Positions 49,265-61,750 of a DNA stretch of 64,000 nucleotides are shown one piece after another. Where the stretch lies: contig NW_026515500.1 in assembly GCF_014898815.1 (NCBI RefSeq), forward strand, positions 248,001 to 312,000. Direction: 5' to 3'. The stretch's first letter is position 1. Each line of letters starts with the position of its first letter. Under the pieces are notes generated by a model, which worked only from the letters and a program-made list of their open reading frames with translations, did not search any database and was not told where the DNA came from. Position numbers and translations under genes: made by a program. The DNA is from Panonychus citri. Its lineage: Eukaryota; Arthropoda; Arachnida; Trombidiformes; Tetranychidae.

Positions 49265-49611
49265 TCATGATTTATTACTGATCTTCTCAAATTGTTCATT
49301 GGTATAAGTTTTCAGTGTCAATGCATGAATTGTTCCCATTGTATCTCCAAGCGCACTATGGACCATTCGATGACGTTCAAGTAATGGTTTTCCTTCAAAT
49401 TGTGATGAGACGATGACACAATTAAATTTAGATCCACATCCATCAGAAAAATCTTCAACAGTCTAAAATAAAAAACGAAAAAATTAGAAATAAAAAACAA
49501 AAATGAAAACTCAATTATCCATCTCAATCTGAAAACATCATCAACACTTACCAAATGTGAAGGCTTCAACTCCGCGTCAATTAGATTATAAACTACTTCT
49601 TGAGAAGGCAT
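49265..49611 (-). CDS. BolA-like protein, copy 2
   Basis: Two exons (49552-49611 and 49265-49462) encode about 85 residues. Exon 2 is almost identical to copy 1, with the RHR motif and IHAL histidine. The exception is Asp in place of Cys (FSDGCGSKF), which is the residue usual in many BolA proteins. Exon 1 (MPSQEVVYNLIDAELKPSHL) differs at about eight of 20 positions from copy 1, and the introns are unalike. The role would be as for copy 1: partner of monothiol glutaredoxin in Fe-S and iron handling. Both copies have intact frames and splice sites. Confidence 0.88.
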
Positions 49612-52600
49612 AGTTTTAATTATCAATCAGCAAATACGACAAAATTTAGTCAAAACAATGAAGAAAATAATTGAAATTCAATCATTAAATCAAGAAATGA
49701 GAAAGAAATTGAAAAACAACCGGAGGCGTTTCTTTGTTTTCATCTTTCAACCGCCAAATTTGAAAAGAAATTCGTCAACCCGATCAAACGATTCATCCAA
49801 ATGATGAACAAAAAATCAAAGAAAAATTTCAAAACAATTTTAAAATATTCTTCATACTATTTCAATTAAATTAACAAAATAATCCGAAACAATTAACACA
49901 ATTTAATCAATTGTTTCGTAGATTTAATAACAATTAAAAGCAACGCCATCTATCAATAATGAAAGAATACAAATGAAAATTATCAAAATGATTAAAATGA
50001 TTAAATTGTACTTTTCAATGTATCTAATCAATTAGTGTCCAATTTAATGTATCAACTATCAATTGCCTAACCATCAAGTGATCATCAATCAGTGTAATTA
50101 ATTTTGAGTAAGTAAATCATTTAATTCATGATTGCTGATGATCAAATTACAATTGATGTAATATGATGATTAACAATTAAAATGTATTTCATTGATTCCA
50201 ATAATACCTGAGAGTGTATTAAGAAATGAAATGAGACAATTTAATACAATCAACTTGGAATCGATTCAACAATTAGTTACATTGTAAATGAATCAAACAA
50301 TTAGCTTACAAATTAAAGATGTAAATGTGAGGCCTTAACCCTGAGAGTAAATTGGAAATGATGATAAAATTGATTAGTCAATTAACTGGCGGTAAATTTA
50401 TATTCTTTTTCTGTTTTTGATAACAACAATTAACTTTAATTGTAAATTGTTGGAGAAATTTATTCTATTGAAATTCAATTGACCAATTAAACGATAATTG
50501 TAACAGGAAATTGGTCGAAAATCATTTAATAAGGTTACAAATCGAATAGAGAACTTATTGAAAAGTTGAAAGTTCGATAAACCTTATTTTCGATTTTTGA
50601 ATATTATTATTATCGGGATTATCTTCCGGTTAAGAAGACAATTGATGAATCACTTAATAGTTATTGACCTTATTAGAGAGATTAACTGAAATGATTAATG
50701 GAAACAAAGAGAAAACAAAAAGTTCATCAATGACCTCGATTGACACAGAAAAAGAATAGTAAAATTAAAGATAATTAGATTGTAATGGTGACCGTTAATT
50801 ACGAGATAAACAATCAAAAGAGGTAAAAAGTATTGAAACAATTAGGAAAAAACTAATTAATTAGTAGTAATTGTTATGAAAACGGCGTAAAAATTAAGTG
50901 AGAAATGTGAAAATCCATTTTTTAATTGTTTGTATTTTCACAGACTTTTGTTTGATTTGATTAGTTATTGTTTCCAATTTAATTGATTACAACAATTAAC
51001 ACGTTGATGGTGGATTAATTGTTAATTCTAATAACTAGTTACCGGTTTAAACATTAATCTTTCTGCTTTCACTTTTGATTAATTGTTCAATTTTCTGTAC
51101 TAATCACCACAATTCCTGTTTAAGATAATCATAATAAAGAAATTAATTAGCAGTAATTTCAATAGAAAATGTTAATTGTTAACAATTCTTTTGAGCAATT
51201 AGTAAATTCAATTCAAATAGAGTTCGATATTGATTGAAAAAGAATAGGAAAAACTCCTTATGGAAAATTGAATAAGAAAAAAAGAATAAAAGAAAACAAG
51301 AGAATCAGGTTTTCTCATGATTAACTAATTCCATCATGAACTTGATCAAATTGAACCTTTTCTTTAAAGTTAATTTACTTTCACATGATTAACATGAATC
51401 ATCCCTTCCGATAATCAATGAATTAACTTGACAAGATGAAACAAGAAGAAAACAATTTACCTGAGATACGAAAAGTCATCAACCATCACTGACCATCATC
51501 ATCAAAATGAACTTTAATCAATCAATGATCAAATTGATTCTCACCTTAACTTCACCTTACAATCTAATTTTTGCTGATTAACTCATCAAATTGACTCATC
51601 ATCATTAACATTGTTAATTTCGCAGTTGAATCAGAATAGTAAATTCAATTGTCCATCAATATGATTGTATCTCTTTCTCAATAATAACCTTGATTGTAAC
51701 TTGATGATCAACATGAAAGCAGATGAAGTTTTTTTCACCATCACCATCATGATCATTGAATGAAAAATTCTGAACCTCTCAGATTTTACCTTCAGTTGTT
51801 CAATGGATCGTAATTATCATTTATTGTTTAACGATCATGATGATGATTTATTTTAACATGAAAGTATTGTAATAATGGTGATTATGTCAAGGTAGATCTC
51901 CAATTGATACCATGAGGTAACAGACAAACTGATTGAGAGTAATTAACCAAAAGTAATTACCTGAGAATCTCAAAATCAATTAAACTAAAAGTCTTGAAAT
52001 TGAATTGTTTCAAAATTATTACAAACATAAGTTGTAAACATTAATGATTGTCAGTTGATTGCTCGAATCATGGTAATCATAACGATCAACATGATCATAA
52101 TTTTAGTACATAATGATAATAGAAATCAGGAACATTAATTAGAAATGAACTAAACTAATTAGAGATAATAAAAAAGCAACACCCTTAATGATAGATTGTA
52201 AAAATCAATGAGAATTGAATATGATGACAATCAAATGTGAGCATAGATTTAAGACTCAGTTGATATGCAAAGCAATTAGTTAAATTGAATTGTTTAAAAA
52301 TCGCAATTTATGAGATGTAAGTGTTTCTTTTTTCCCCTTTGTCAGAGAAGAAGAAAATTTAAATGATGATGAAGATAATGATGGAAGACAAAAGCGGAAA
52401 CCAATGTACATGTTGATGGTTGATCATGATGATGAGAACAACATTTAATCACCAATTCCATTAACTAAATTAACCAAACGGCTACTTTTATATGTATAGA
52501 AAAAGAAAATGGTAACATCGGTAGTAAGAAACACTTATTACCATTAGTAAGAAACACAAAGAATGATGAAGAGATAATGATGTTGATGAGGTTGTTGTTG

Positions 52601-54777
52601 GATCATTAATATGATGGTGATGATGATGATTGAGAAAAAGATGAAGATGAAATTATTCAGTGAAAATAAGAAGGAGGAGATGAGGGGAGAGAGAGAAACG
52701 ATCATCATTTCCATGGTTCCACTTTGGGTAACGACCTTGTTGCCATCAATCCTTTTCCACTGGTGGAAAGGCACCGTTGCCATATCATCAAAATTCTTGC
52801 AAAATTATTTACCCTCAAGGAGAAATAATTCTGAGTATCTTTTTCTCTTACCTTGTTAATAGAATTTTCATCATTTTTATGTTCACCGAGAAGAAGTAAA
52901 AGAGAAAATCAGTAAAAAAAAGAAACAAGATAGAAAGTAGAAAGAGAAAAACGACAGAAGAGAAAAAGAGAGAAAGAGAAAAGAAATCAACACATAAGAA
53001 GCTTTTTCTTTTCTTCTTCTCTCTCCATCAAAACATCAAATTCTATTCTCTTTTTGATCAGTTTGTTTCTTTTTTGTTTCTTCTTCTTTTGTTTTGATTT
53101 TTGTTTCTTTTCTTTTTTTCTCTTCTTCTCTAAATCCAAATTCATTCGTCGTGATTAATTAATCTCAATTATCCATCATCTGTTTATCTTCTTCTACAAA
53201 GAGAGAACATTTTGTGTCTGTGTTTTTCTTTTGGTTCCTTTGGTCAACTAAATCATTTGCTTTTTGGTGATTCTTTTGCTTATCATCTGACCAGTCATTC
53301 TAAAAGGTAAGAGAAAAAGAGAGAGAATTAGAAAAATTAAAGTTAACCTGTTCTCTCTTTTACCTGATTTATATTCACCTTTTGGGTTTCACTGGTTTTA
53401 TCCTTTTCTTTTCGTAATTTTTGATTGTCTTTTTTTTCTTTTTGGGTTTTAATTAATTTTCCTAATTACAGTCTAGTCTTTAATGTCTTGTGTCTTCCTC
53501 TCTCCATCATCTGATCATCGATTTAATTGTTTCCCTCTTGTAACAACCATTTTTCTTTTATTTAACAACATCCACATTTTACCTTCTCTTTTCTGTTGTT
53601 CTTCTCTCACTCTACTCTTTCAATCATTTTTTATTCTATTCTAATTTATATTCTCTTCTTCTTCTTCTTCTTTCAATCCAATCAATTTCCATCTTTACCT
53701 TTTTATCCTCTTAATACTTTAATCCAGTGTCTTTTCCTTCTTCAAATTAATTCTAATCCTTTTTTATTCTTCTTTTGTGTATATTTCTTTCTCTCTCCAT
53801 TTCTTCAGGTATCCACAATGATTTTCTCTACAGCAAAGCTCAAATTGGTTTAGAATTTTCTTCTCCTTGGAAATGATGACAACAATTTACCAATTTCTCC
53901 ATTGGATGTAAGACCATCAACTATATTTATAAATACTGTTTATTTTGATGTTCTCCGATTTTACCTGTTGTTAATTATTATCACCAATCATATAATTTAT
54001 ATAACATTCCCCTATTTTCTCAAGACAATGATGTTAACAATTAACCTACGTTAATCTACTACCTGATCAATGCAATCAATTATTACTCCAAGTGAAACAT
54101 TTTTCTATCATCAACTGCTTATTAGACATGGTTAAACTACACCTGGTTCTCTATCAAATTGATTGACTTTATTGCTTTCATCACTACTATTATAATAAAA
54201 CAAAAACGACATAAAATCAATCATCATCAACATCTCTCTCCAAAAAATAGTGAAGAGAATCGCCAACAAAGTGATCATCAACGACATCATCATCATCATC
54301 ATCACACTTTCATTCTAAGATCCGTTGTTAAATTCAACTGATAATTGGAAATAATCACAAATAATCAAGGTGTTTGTATCATTATACAAGTTGATTATTA
54401 TTATTATTATTTAATACCTTATAAGTTTCATCTGTGATCATAATCGTCCGAAAGTTTTACTTGCCTTTAAGTTATAATCTTCTATCAACAATTTTTATCT
54501 TCCTTTGAAATAATACAACAGTTTTTGTTATTATTTTCTCTTCCATTACCACCATCATCGTCCTCAGCATCATCTTTATGATTTTTGCTTATTTATCTAC
54601 CATAAATTTTTATCACCAAAGTTAAGATTATTTCAACTTTCGCCACAAAGCAACATTGACCGACTTGAAACTACAATAGAAAAGCCTATTTAAACTAAAA
54701 CGAATATATATTTATGTGTATATATTTCACTGAAAAAAATCACTCAAAAGCCAAATTGTACTTCAATCTAAATCAGG
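49612..54777. other. Gene-poor 5-kb region upstream of the glucuronyltransferase
   Basis: AT-rich DNA in which I recognise no gene. A less AT-rich patch at about 52710-52800 has an open frame on the minus strand (MATVPFHQWKRIDGNKVV...) but no clear splice context or family. A donor at about 53308 (AAAAG|GTAAGAG) and an acceptor at about 53808 (TTCTTCAG) could frame a 5' UTR intron of the gene at 54778. Confidence 0.45.
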
Positions 54778-56542
54778 ATGAGATTATTATCATCTTTTGG
54801 TCGATTAGATTCACGTAATCTTCTCAAACTCCTCATAACAATTAACATTGTTCTCGCCTTCTATCAACTTATATCATTCCATTTTTACTCTCCACCAGAA
54901 GCATGTATATTGAACATTCGACCTTCACCTTTAATTCAAGATGATTCTTCTTCCAAGGTAAATTAATATACGAAAAGAAAATTAATTATGCGTGTTAAAT
55001 GATAACATCCTCATAACTCATTTCATCAATTAATCATTTGTTCTTTAATTTTTCCTTTTTACAGCAAATTCTTTCATCACTACCAGACGATTCTAAACTG
55101 TTGAGATTTTCATCCAATACTCAGATCACTAATGGAGGTGGTGATAAGAGTGAATCTGCCGCAGTGGCCGCTGTTGGTGCTGCTATGATTGCCTCAGAGT
55201 CTCTCGATTCACCAACAGTCCAATTAACTTATAAACCTAAATCTCCCTGGTGGATACCGGAACAAAGGGAAAGATACATTGTGATAAGAAATTATATCCT
55301 GCCAGAGGCTAAGAATCCGAACACTTATCTACAAAGTGCCAATGAAACTCTGGATGAAAACAGTGTTACACTAACAACCCAAGGAACATTTGAATTTTTA
55401 AATCACGTTGAGTCTCTTTGTAAACGTTGGGATGGTCCAATTTCCGTTGGTGTTTACGCACCAGGTGAAGATATACTCTATTCATTGGAATTGATCTATT
55501 TCATGAGAAGTTGTCGTCATGAGTGTGTTCTTCATAATGTTACCTGGCATTTGATTTACGATGTCGGTCATGGACCTGATAAAGACAATGTTACCTTTCC
55601 AGAGGATTATGTTAACAAAATGTCTTCCACAGGAACAGCAGAATTCAACTGTCAACTAACATATGACGACTTCTTTAACAAACACAAAGATCTTTATCGA
55701 GTCAACAATAAGCTTCCATACCCGATTAATGTTGCTCGAAATGTTGCTCGACTCAATATTAAAACAAAGTACCTTTTGGCCTCAGATATTGAACTTTACC
55801 CAAGCCTTAATGTAGTTTCAATGTTCAGAGATCTTTTGGAACGAGAGAAAAATAATTTAGTGCCATTAGTGAACCGAAATGTGCCTCATGTTTATGTTTT
55901 ACCCATTTTCGAGGTAAAGGCTGGTCTTGACCCGCCGTTGACCAAAAAAGACTTGATCAAAATGGTCAAAAAAGGTAAGATGACAAACCTTAAATTATTC
56001 AATTTCTCATGAATTAACTTTTCATTCATCTTTTCCAGGCGATGCAATTTTCTTCCATAAATGGGTTTGTGATATTTGTCAGAATTTTCCTGATCGAGAT
56101 AAATGGATAGAATCAGTTCCATCTAATGATTCATTTGATATTTTCCGATCTGCTAAAAGAACTCATGCTCGAAGTACATGGGAACCGCTTTATATTGGAA
56201 CCAATGCTGAACCTTTGTACGAAGAGAAATTATCTTGGGAAGGAAAACGAGATAAAATGTCTCAGGTAATTATCACCGCATCATAGAAAAAAATTCAATC
56301 GAATGCATAAACTAATTCACTAATTCTTTACTTCAATTTAGATGTTTGAAATGTGTTTACTTAATTATGATCTATTGATCTTGAATAACGCTTATTTGGT
56401 CCATGCTCCAGGAATCAAACATATTGATCACGCAGATGATAAAAAACGACTTCCGTTCATTAAGCGGAATAATCAAGTCTATACAACAGTGATCTCCAAA
56501 TTAAGACGAAAGTACATTAAAACTGGCAATAAAGAATGTTAA
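54778..56542 (+). CDS. B4GAT1: Beta-1,4-glucuronyltransferase 1-like enzyme (Glyco_transf_49 family)
   Basis: Four exons (54778-54957, 55065-55974, 56039-56265, 56342-56542) join in phase to about 505 residues. A type II membrane anchor lies at residues 16-36 (LLKLLITINIVLAFYQLISF), then a variable stem, then the catalytic domain from about residue 100 (WWIPEQRERYIVIRNYILPE). Recognisable parts are GPISVGVYAPGEDILYSLEL, the metal-binding-type motif ASDIELYPSLN, DAIFFHKWVCDICQNFPD, and a C-terminal part with NAYLVHAPGIKH. B4GAT1 adds glucuronic acid to prime matriglycan on dystroglycan in the Golgi. The subfamily assignment within this family is less certain than the fold. The stop lies only 54 bp before the hsp90 inverted repeat begins, so its 3' UTR probably enters the left arm. 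Confidence 0.85.
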
Positions 56543-56974
56543 AGATGATTAAGCTAAAGTTGTATTTAAAATGAAGCGAAATTTGTGAAAAATTAATGAA
56601 TTAAAAGAGTCTTTTATTTGAATCAAAATGTTTTTATTTAATGATTTCTAACAAAAAAGGGTTGACATTAAATGACAATTTTTGTTTTTTTTTTGGAAAA
56701 AATGAAATTGAGAAAAGATATTGAAGTGAGATTTTCAATAAATAGAAAAGGAAAAGGAAAAGAGGAAACAAAAAACAATCGAAAGTAAAATAATTAGTCA
56801 ATTTATGGTGATTAAAGAGACTAATTGATTGATTGTAGGGAAAGGGTTGAGAAGAGAGAAGAGAGAAGAGAAAAGAGAGAAGAAAAGAGTAATGATAGAA
56901 AAAGGATACTATTGATCGATCATCTTCTGTGTTCTTTCAATGAGTATGATTAATTATAGAAATTTTAAAATTTG

Positions 56975-58521
56975 ACTAATCACCTGATGCATCGGCATCA
57001 CTAATGCCGCACGCCGGCAACTTTACCACCATTACACCCACTTCCAAGATCTTCTCAACCACACGACGTTTCTAGACGAATGATTTTGTGGATCTTCAAA
57101 GAGAATCCAGAACAGTCAAAAAGTAACATGACTAAACCAACGCTCTTATCAGCCTCGATCTTTGTCTCAAATTCTCTACAAATGATCGATTGATTTCGAT
57201 TCCGCCATGTACCATGCGAGCTTTCCTCCATGTTGGCAGACCAACCATTGACTTGTGACAATACAACATGGAGAGGTAAATTAGAGATTGCCCGAGCCGA
57301 GCACATCTTCATCACCTTGCATAGAGTCCTTACCTCACTTCTTCCCTCTTCTCCTTGTCTCGGAACTGCTCATCCCTCATACCTTCAATTGTTGGACACA
57401 CTCACTGGTTCCACCAATAAACACTGGCTTCGAACTCGCTCAACAAGCAGAGGCTACTTGTTCCTTTGATTCACCGGTAATGTTTGATTTTGATTGTCCT
57501 TCATTCGAAACATAATCAAGAGAACACATCTCATCACCAGAAGCTGAGATAAAATCAAAGATCGGCGATTTCAGTTCTCGTGACGTTTGTTTTACTCTTT
57601 TCATAAAACTTTTGTAAGCTTTATCCGTCTCTCGAACAATTCGATACACCGTTTCACCAAACTCTTACGGATAACTTTCAAGATCTTATTTGTAACATTT
57701 CTCGGGAAATGTTCAATGGTAAATCTTCAGAATCAACCACACCCTTGAAAGTTGAGATATTCGAATGAGATCCTCAATTGTCCATGATGAAAACCCGACG
57801 GACATACAATTTGATATTGTCTTTTGTTTCTATTTTCAAAAGATCGAGCTCGTTTTGGTACAAATAGTAAAGCTCGAATTGAGTTGACCTTCAACAGAGA
57901 ACTGCCAAATGTTCCTCCCAATCATTGGTTAGACTTTATAAAATTCACCATTCAGATTGGGTCATCAGATTCATCCAGTGGCCACCGGGCCTCGGTCATC
58001 TTTCTTTCTGTCCTTTATCCTCATTCAACACTACCTCGTCTTCTTTCATTTTCTCGCCCATCGACTTCAACAGCAACCGGTAATAATGATTTCATCACCT
58101 CTTTCTCATCGAGATAGTCATTTTGGTCATCTTTTCCAAACACGGCTCGAACAGCATCAGGTGAATGAACCACCAGCAGATGACCATAAATCATCGCTTG
58201 ATGTAACAACCCGATCAGCGACCAGCCGACACCAATTGACCAAATATCGGCACCGGCTGAAGAGCCCATGCTTTATACCAGATTTGGCATGGTACCAAAT
58301 TGATTAAATCAGCTTTGGTCATACCACCAGTATCATTGGTTGTTCTCTTGTTTGGAACAATAATGTAAAGATTTACCAGAACAGAAGCATCGATAATCAT
58401 AACGGTTTGTCACATCAGAATTGATCAACCCCAGCTGGAGAAAAAGTGTTGATGATGCGTGATCAACAATGAGCGATCAGCTGAAACGTTTCAGCATCCA
58501 TTAGTAGCGGTCACCAGGCAT
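56975..58521 (-). pseudogene. hsp90 pseudogene shredded by small deletions
   Basis: On the minus strand the start codon context (TTTAAAATGCCTG) matches functional hsp90, and recognisable pieces run to the C-terminus. Examples are MTKADLINLVPC, KDDQNDYLDEK, ALLFVPKRARSFENR, SASGDEMCSLDYVS and NGWSANMEES. The copy is about 1.55 kb against 2.19 kb for the gene. Differences are mainly deletions of 1 to about 30 bp at close intervals, with fewer substitutions. No long frame survives, so it cannot encode HSP90. Confidence 0.93.
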
Positions 58522-58759
58522 TTTAAATTCTTCAACCAACAAAAAATCGGTTTTTTAACACAAAACAGAAAACACTTCACAGACAGATAAACTGATCAAT
58601 AATTAATCAATAGTAAATGGTCAACAAATTGTCAGTTTAGGACGAAGAAATTAATTAGTCAATTAACATTAGAATTAATTTAATCGCAGTTTGAGACAAT
58701 AGACTGAAAGAGCATGGTGAAGAGTGAATGAATTTTTCAACAGGAACAGAACAACTTTT

Positions 58760-58772
58760 TTCTCGAATTTTC
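58760..58772. promoter_or_regulatory. Heat-shock element, left arm
   Basis: TTCTCGAATTTTC is three alternating 5-bp units (TTCnnGAAnnTTC), the core heat-shock factor site. It mirrors the right-arm site and would face the pseudogene. Confidence 0.8.
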
Positions 58773-58877
58773 TGTAATATTCTAGGAGTTTTTTTCCCTT
58801 TTCTTTCCCCTTTTCCTGTTATTGTTCCTCTTGCGCCACCTGGGTAACTACTTATGTAGAAAAGAAAAGAGAATTTG

Positions 58878-58892
58878 AGAAAATTCGAGAAA
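58878..58892. promoter_or_regulatory. Heat-shock element upstream of hsp90
   Basis: AGAAAATTCGAGAA matches nGAAnnTTCnnGAA perfectly (GAA 58879, TTC 58884, GAA 58889). It is the expected binding site for the heat-shock factor trimer, about 340 bp before the hsp90 start codon. Confidence 0.88.
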
Positions 58893-59227
58893 AAAGTTGT
58901 TCTGTTTCCTGTTGGAAAAGTTAAGAGCAAGAGTATTACCGATTTAAACTCTCATTCACTTACATGCTTTCTTTCAGTCTATTGTCTCAAACTTGCGATT
59001 AAATTAATTCTAATTCTCTGTTAATTGACTAATTTTCTTTGTGATCTTTTCTCGTCCTTAAACTGACAATTTGTTGTTGACCATTTACTATTGATTAGTA
59101 TTATTGATCAGTTTATTTTCCTTTGTCTGTAAGAGTGTTTTTCTTTTTTTGTGTTTTTGCTTTATTTTCTTGTGAATTTAAAAAAGCCGATTTTTTTTTG
59201 TGTTCAATTTGTTGAAAAGAATTTAAA

Positions 59228-61420
59228 ATGCCTGAAGAACCAATGACCGCTACTAATGAAGATGCTGAAACCTTTTTGTTTCAAGCTGAAATCGCTCAGT
59301 TGATGACTTTGATCATCAACACTTTTTATTCTAACAAAGAAATTTTCCTTCGGGAATTGATCTCCAATTCTTCTGATGCTCTTGACAAAATCCGTTATGA
59401 GTCACTTATCGATGCTTCTAAGCTTGATTCTGGTAAAGATCTTTACATTAAAATTGTTCCAAACAAAGAGGAACGAACCTTAACCATTATTGATACTGGT
59501 ATTGGTATGACCAAAGCTGATTTAATCAATAATTTGGGTACCATTGCCAAATCTGGTACTAAAGCTTTTATGGAAGCTCTTCAAGCCGGTGCCGATATCT
59601 CTATGATTGGTCAATTTGGTGTCGGTTTCTACTCAGCTTATTTGGTCGCTGATCGGGTTGTTGTTACATCCAAGCACAATGATGATGACTGTTATACTTG
59701 GGAATCATCTGCTGGTGGTTCATTCACCATTAAAAAGACAACCGATCCTGATTGTGTTCGAGGTACTAAAATTGTTTTATGGTTAAAGGATGACCAAAAT
59801 GACTATCTCGATGAGAAGAAAATTAAAGAGGTGGTAAAGAAACACAGTCAATTTATTGGTTACCCGATTAAGCTTGTTGTCCAAAAGGAGAGAGAAAAGG
59901 AAGTGTCCGATGATGAAGGTGAAGAGGAGAAAAAGGAAGAAGACGAGGAAAAGAAGAAGGAAAATGATGAAGAAAAGAAAGACGATGACGAAGAACCAAA
60001 GGTAGAGGATGTTGAAGATGAGGATAAAAAGGACAAGAAAAAGAAAAAAAAGGTAACCGAAAAGTACATTGAAGACGAAGAGCTTAACCGAACCAAGCCC
60101 CTTTGGATGAGAAATCCTGATGACATTACCCAATCTGAATATGGTGAATTTTATAAAAGTCTAACCAATGATTGGGAGGAACATTTGGCAGTTAAACATT
60201 TCTCTGTTGAAGGTCAACTCGAATTCCGAGCTTTACTATTTGTACCAAAACGAGCTCCATTCGATCTTTTTGAAAATAGGAAACAAAAGAACAATATCAA
60301 ATTGTATGTCCGTCGGGTTTTCATCATGGACAATTGTGAGGATCTCATTCCAGAATATCTCAACTTTATCAAGGGTGTGGTTGATTCTGAAGATTTACCA
60401 TTGAACATTTCCCGAGAAATGTTACAACAAAATAAGATCTTGAAAGTTATCCGTAAGAGTTTGGTGAAACGGTGTATCGAATTGTTCGAAGAGGTAGCCG
60501 AAGATAAAGAGGCTTACAAAAAGTTTTATGAACAATTTAGTAAAAACATGAAACTTGGTATCCACGAAGACACTGGAAACCGAAAGAAGATCGCCGATCT
60601 TTTAAGATTTTATACTTCAGCTTCTGGTGATGAGATGTGTTCTCTTAAAGATTATGTTTCCCGAATGAAGGACAATCAAAAATCAATTTACTTCATTACC
60701 GGTGAATCAAAGGAACAAGTAGCCGCCTCTGCTTTCGTTGAGCGAGTTCGAAGCCGAGGATTCGAAGTGGTTTACATGGTGGAACCAATTGATGAGTATT
60801 GTGTCCAACAATTGAAAGAGTATGAGGGTAAACCTTTAGTTTCCGTTACCAAAGAAGGTCTTGAACTTCCCGAGACCGATGAGGAGAAGAAGAAGAGGGA
60901 AGAAGATGTAAAGAAATTCGAGACTCTATGCAAGGTGATGAAAGATGTGCTCGAAAAGCGAGTCGAAAAGGTAACAATCTCTAATCGTTTAGTTACCTCT
61001 CCATGTTGTATTGTCACAAGTCAATATGGTTGGTCTGCCAACATGGAAAGAATAATGAAAGCTCAAGCTCTTCGGGACACATCGACCATGGGCTACATGG
61101 CAGCGAAGAAACATCTTGAAATCAATCCCGATCATCCAATTGTAGAGAATTTGAGACAAAAGATCGAGGCTGATAAGAGCGATAAAGCCGTTAAAGATTT
61201 AGTCATGTTACTTTTTGAAACTGCTCTTCTCTGTTCTGGATTCTCTTTGGAAGATCCACAAAATCATTCGTCTAGAATTTATCGTATGATTAAACTTGGT
61301 CTTGGAATTGATGAAGATCTTGTGGAAGTTGGTGGTGGTGGTGATAAAGTTGCCGAAGCGGAAATGCCAGCATTAGAAGGTGATGCCGAAGATGCATCAA
61401 GAATGGAGGAAGTTGATTAA
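59228..61420 (+). CDS. Hsp90: Cytosolic HSP90 chaperone
   Basis: An intronless coding region of 730 residues, typical for HSP90-alpha/beta type. The N-terminal ATPase domain has NKEIFLRELISNSSDALDKI, DTGIGMTKADLINNLGTIAK and GQFGVGFYSAYLVAD with the catalytic Glu, Asn and Asp. An acidic/basic linker follows (about residues 220-275), then the middle domain (PLWMRNPDDITQSEYGEFYK), the C-terminal dimer domain, and the cytosolic tail MEEVD that binds TPR co-chaperones. It folds kinases and nuclear receptors with ATP. The heat-shock element upstream predicts stress induction. The start ATG is preceded by an A-rich context (TTTAAAATG). It occupies the right arm of an inverted repeat whose left arm holds the pseudogene. 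Confidence 0.98.
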   Translation: MPEEPMTATNEDAETFLFQAEIAQLMTLIINTFYSNKEIFLRELISNSSDALDKIRYESLIDASKLDSGKDLYIKIVPNKEERTLTIIDTGIGMTKADLINNLGTIAKSGTKAFMEALQAGADISMIGQFGVGFYSAYLVADRVVVTSKHNDDDCYTWESSAGGSFTIKKTTDPDCVRGTKIVLWLKDDQNDYLDEKKIKEVVKKHSQFIGYPIKLVVQKEREKEVSDDEGEEEKKEEDEEKKKENDEEKKDDDEEPKVEDVEDEDKKDKKKKKKVTEKYIEDEELNRTKPLWMRNPDDITQSEYGEFYKSLTNDWEEHLAVKHFSVEGQLEFRALLFVPKRAPFDLFENRKQKNNIKLYVRRVFIMDNCEDLIPEYLNFIKGVVDSEDLPLNISREMLQQNKILKVIRKSLVKRCIELFEEVAEDKEAYKKFYEQFSKNMKLGIHEDTGNRKKIADLLRFYTSASGDEMCSLKDYVSRMKDNQKSIYFITGESKEQVAASAFVERVRSRGFEVVYMVEPIDEYCVQQLKEYEGKPLVSVTKEGLELPETDEEKKKREEDVKKFETLCKVMKDVLEKRVEKVTISNRLVTSPCCIVTSQYGWSANMERIMKAQALRDTSTMGYMAAKKHLEINPDHPIVENLRQKIEADKSDKAVKDLVMLLFETALLCSGFSLEDPQNHSSRIYRMIKLGLGIDEDLVEVGGGGDKVAEAEMPALEGDAEDASRMEEVD

Positions 61421-61750
61421 ATCAAATTTTAAAATTTCTATAATTAATCATACTCATTGAAAGAACACAGAAGATGATCGATCAATAGTATCCTTTTTCT
61501 ATCATTACTCTTTTCTTCCCTTTTCTCTCTTTCCTCTTCTTCTCTATTCTCAACCCTTTCCCTACAATCAATCAATTAGTCTCTTTAATCACCATAAATT
61601 GACTAATTATTTTACTTTCGATTGTTTTTGTTTCCTCTTTTCCTTTTCTATTTATTGAAAATCTCACTTCAATATCTTTTCTCAATTTCATTTTTTCCAA
61701 AAAAAAAAAATTGTCATTTAATGTCAACCCTTTTTTGTTAGAAATCATTA

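Larger units (their letters stand above)
56597..58772. repeat. Left arm of the hsp90 inverted repeat
   Basis: The reverse complement of the right arm (58878-61795). The outer part (56597-56970, the hsp90 3' UTR) and the inner part (58560-58772, 5' UTR and promoter) are close to identical to the right arm. The coding portion between them is shortened by many small deletions. A spacer of about 105 bp separates the arms. Confidence 0.93.

Noticed and set aside
52544..52783. Minus-strand open frame beginning MATVPFHQWKRIDGNKVV
   Set aside because: It soon becomes low complexity, has no recognisable domain or splice partner, and the opposite strand is equally open.
58021..58269. Short open frames in the left arm that look like small HSP90-related proteins
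   Set aside because: They are frame fragments of the deleted pseudogene and do not share a consistent frame.
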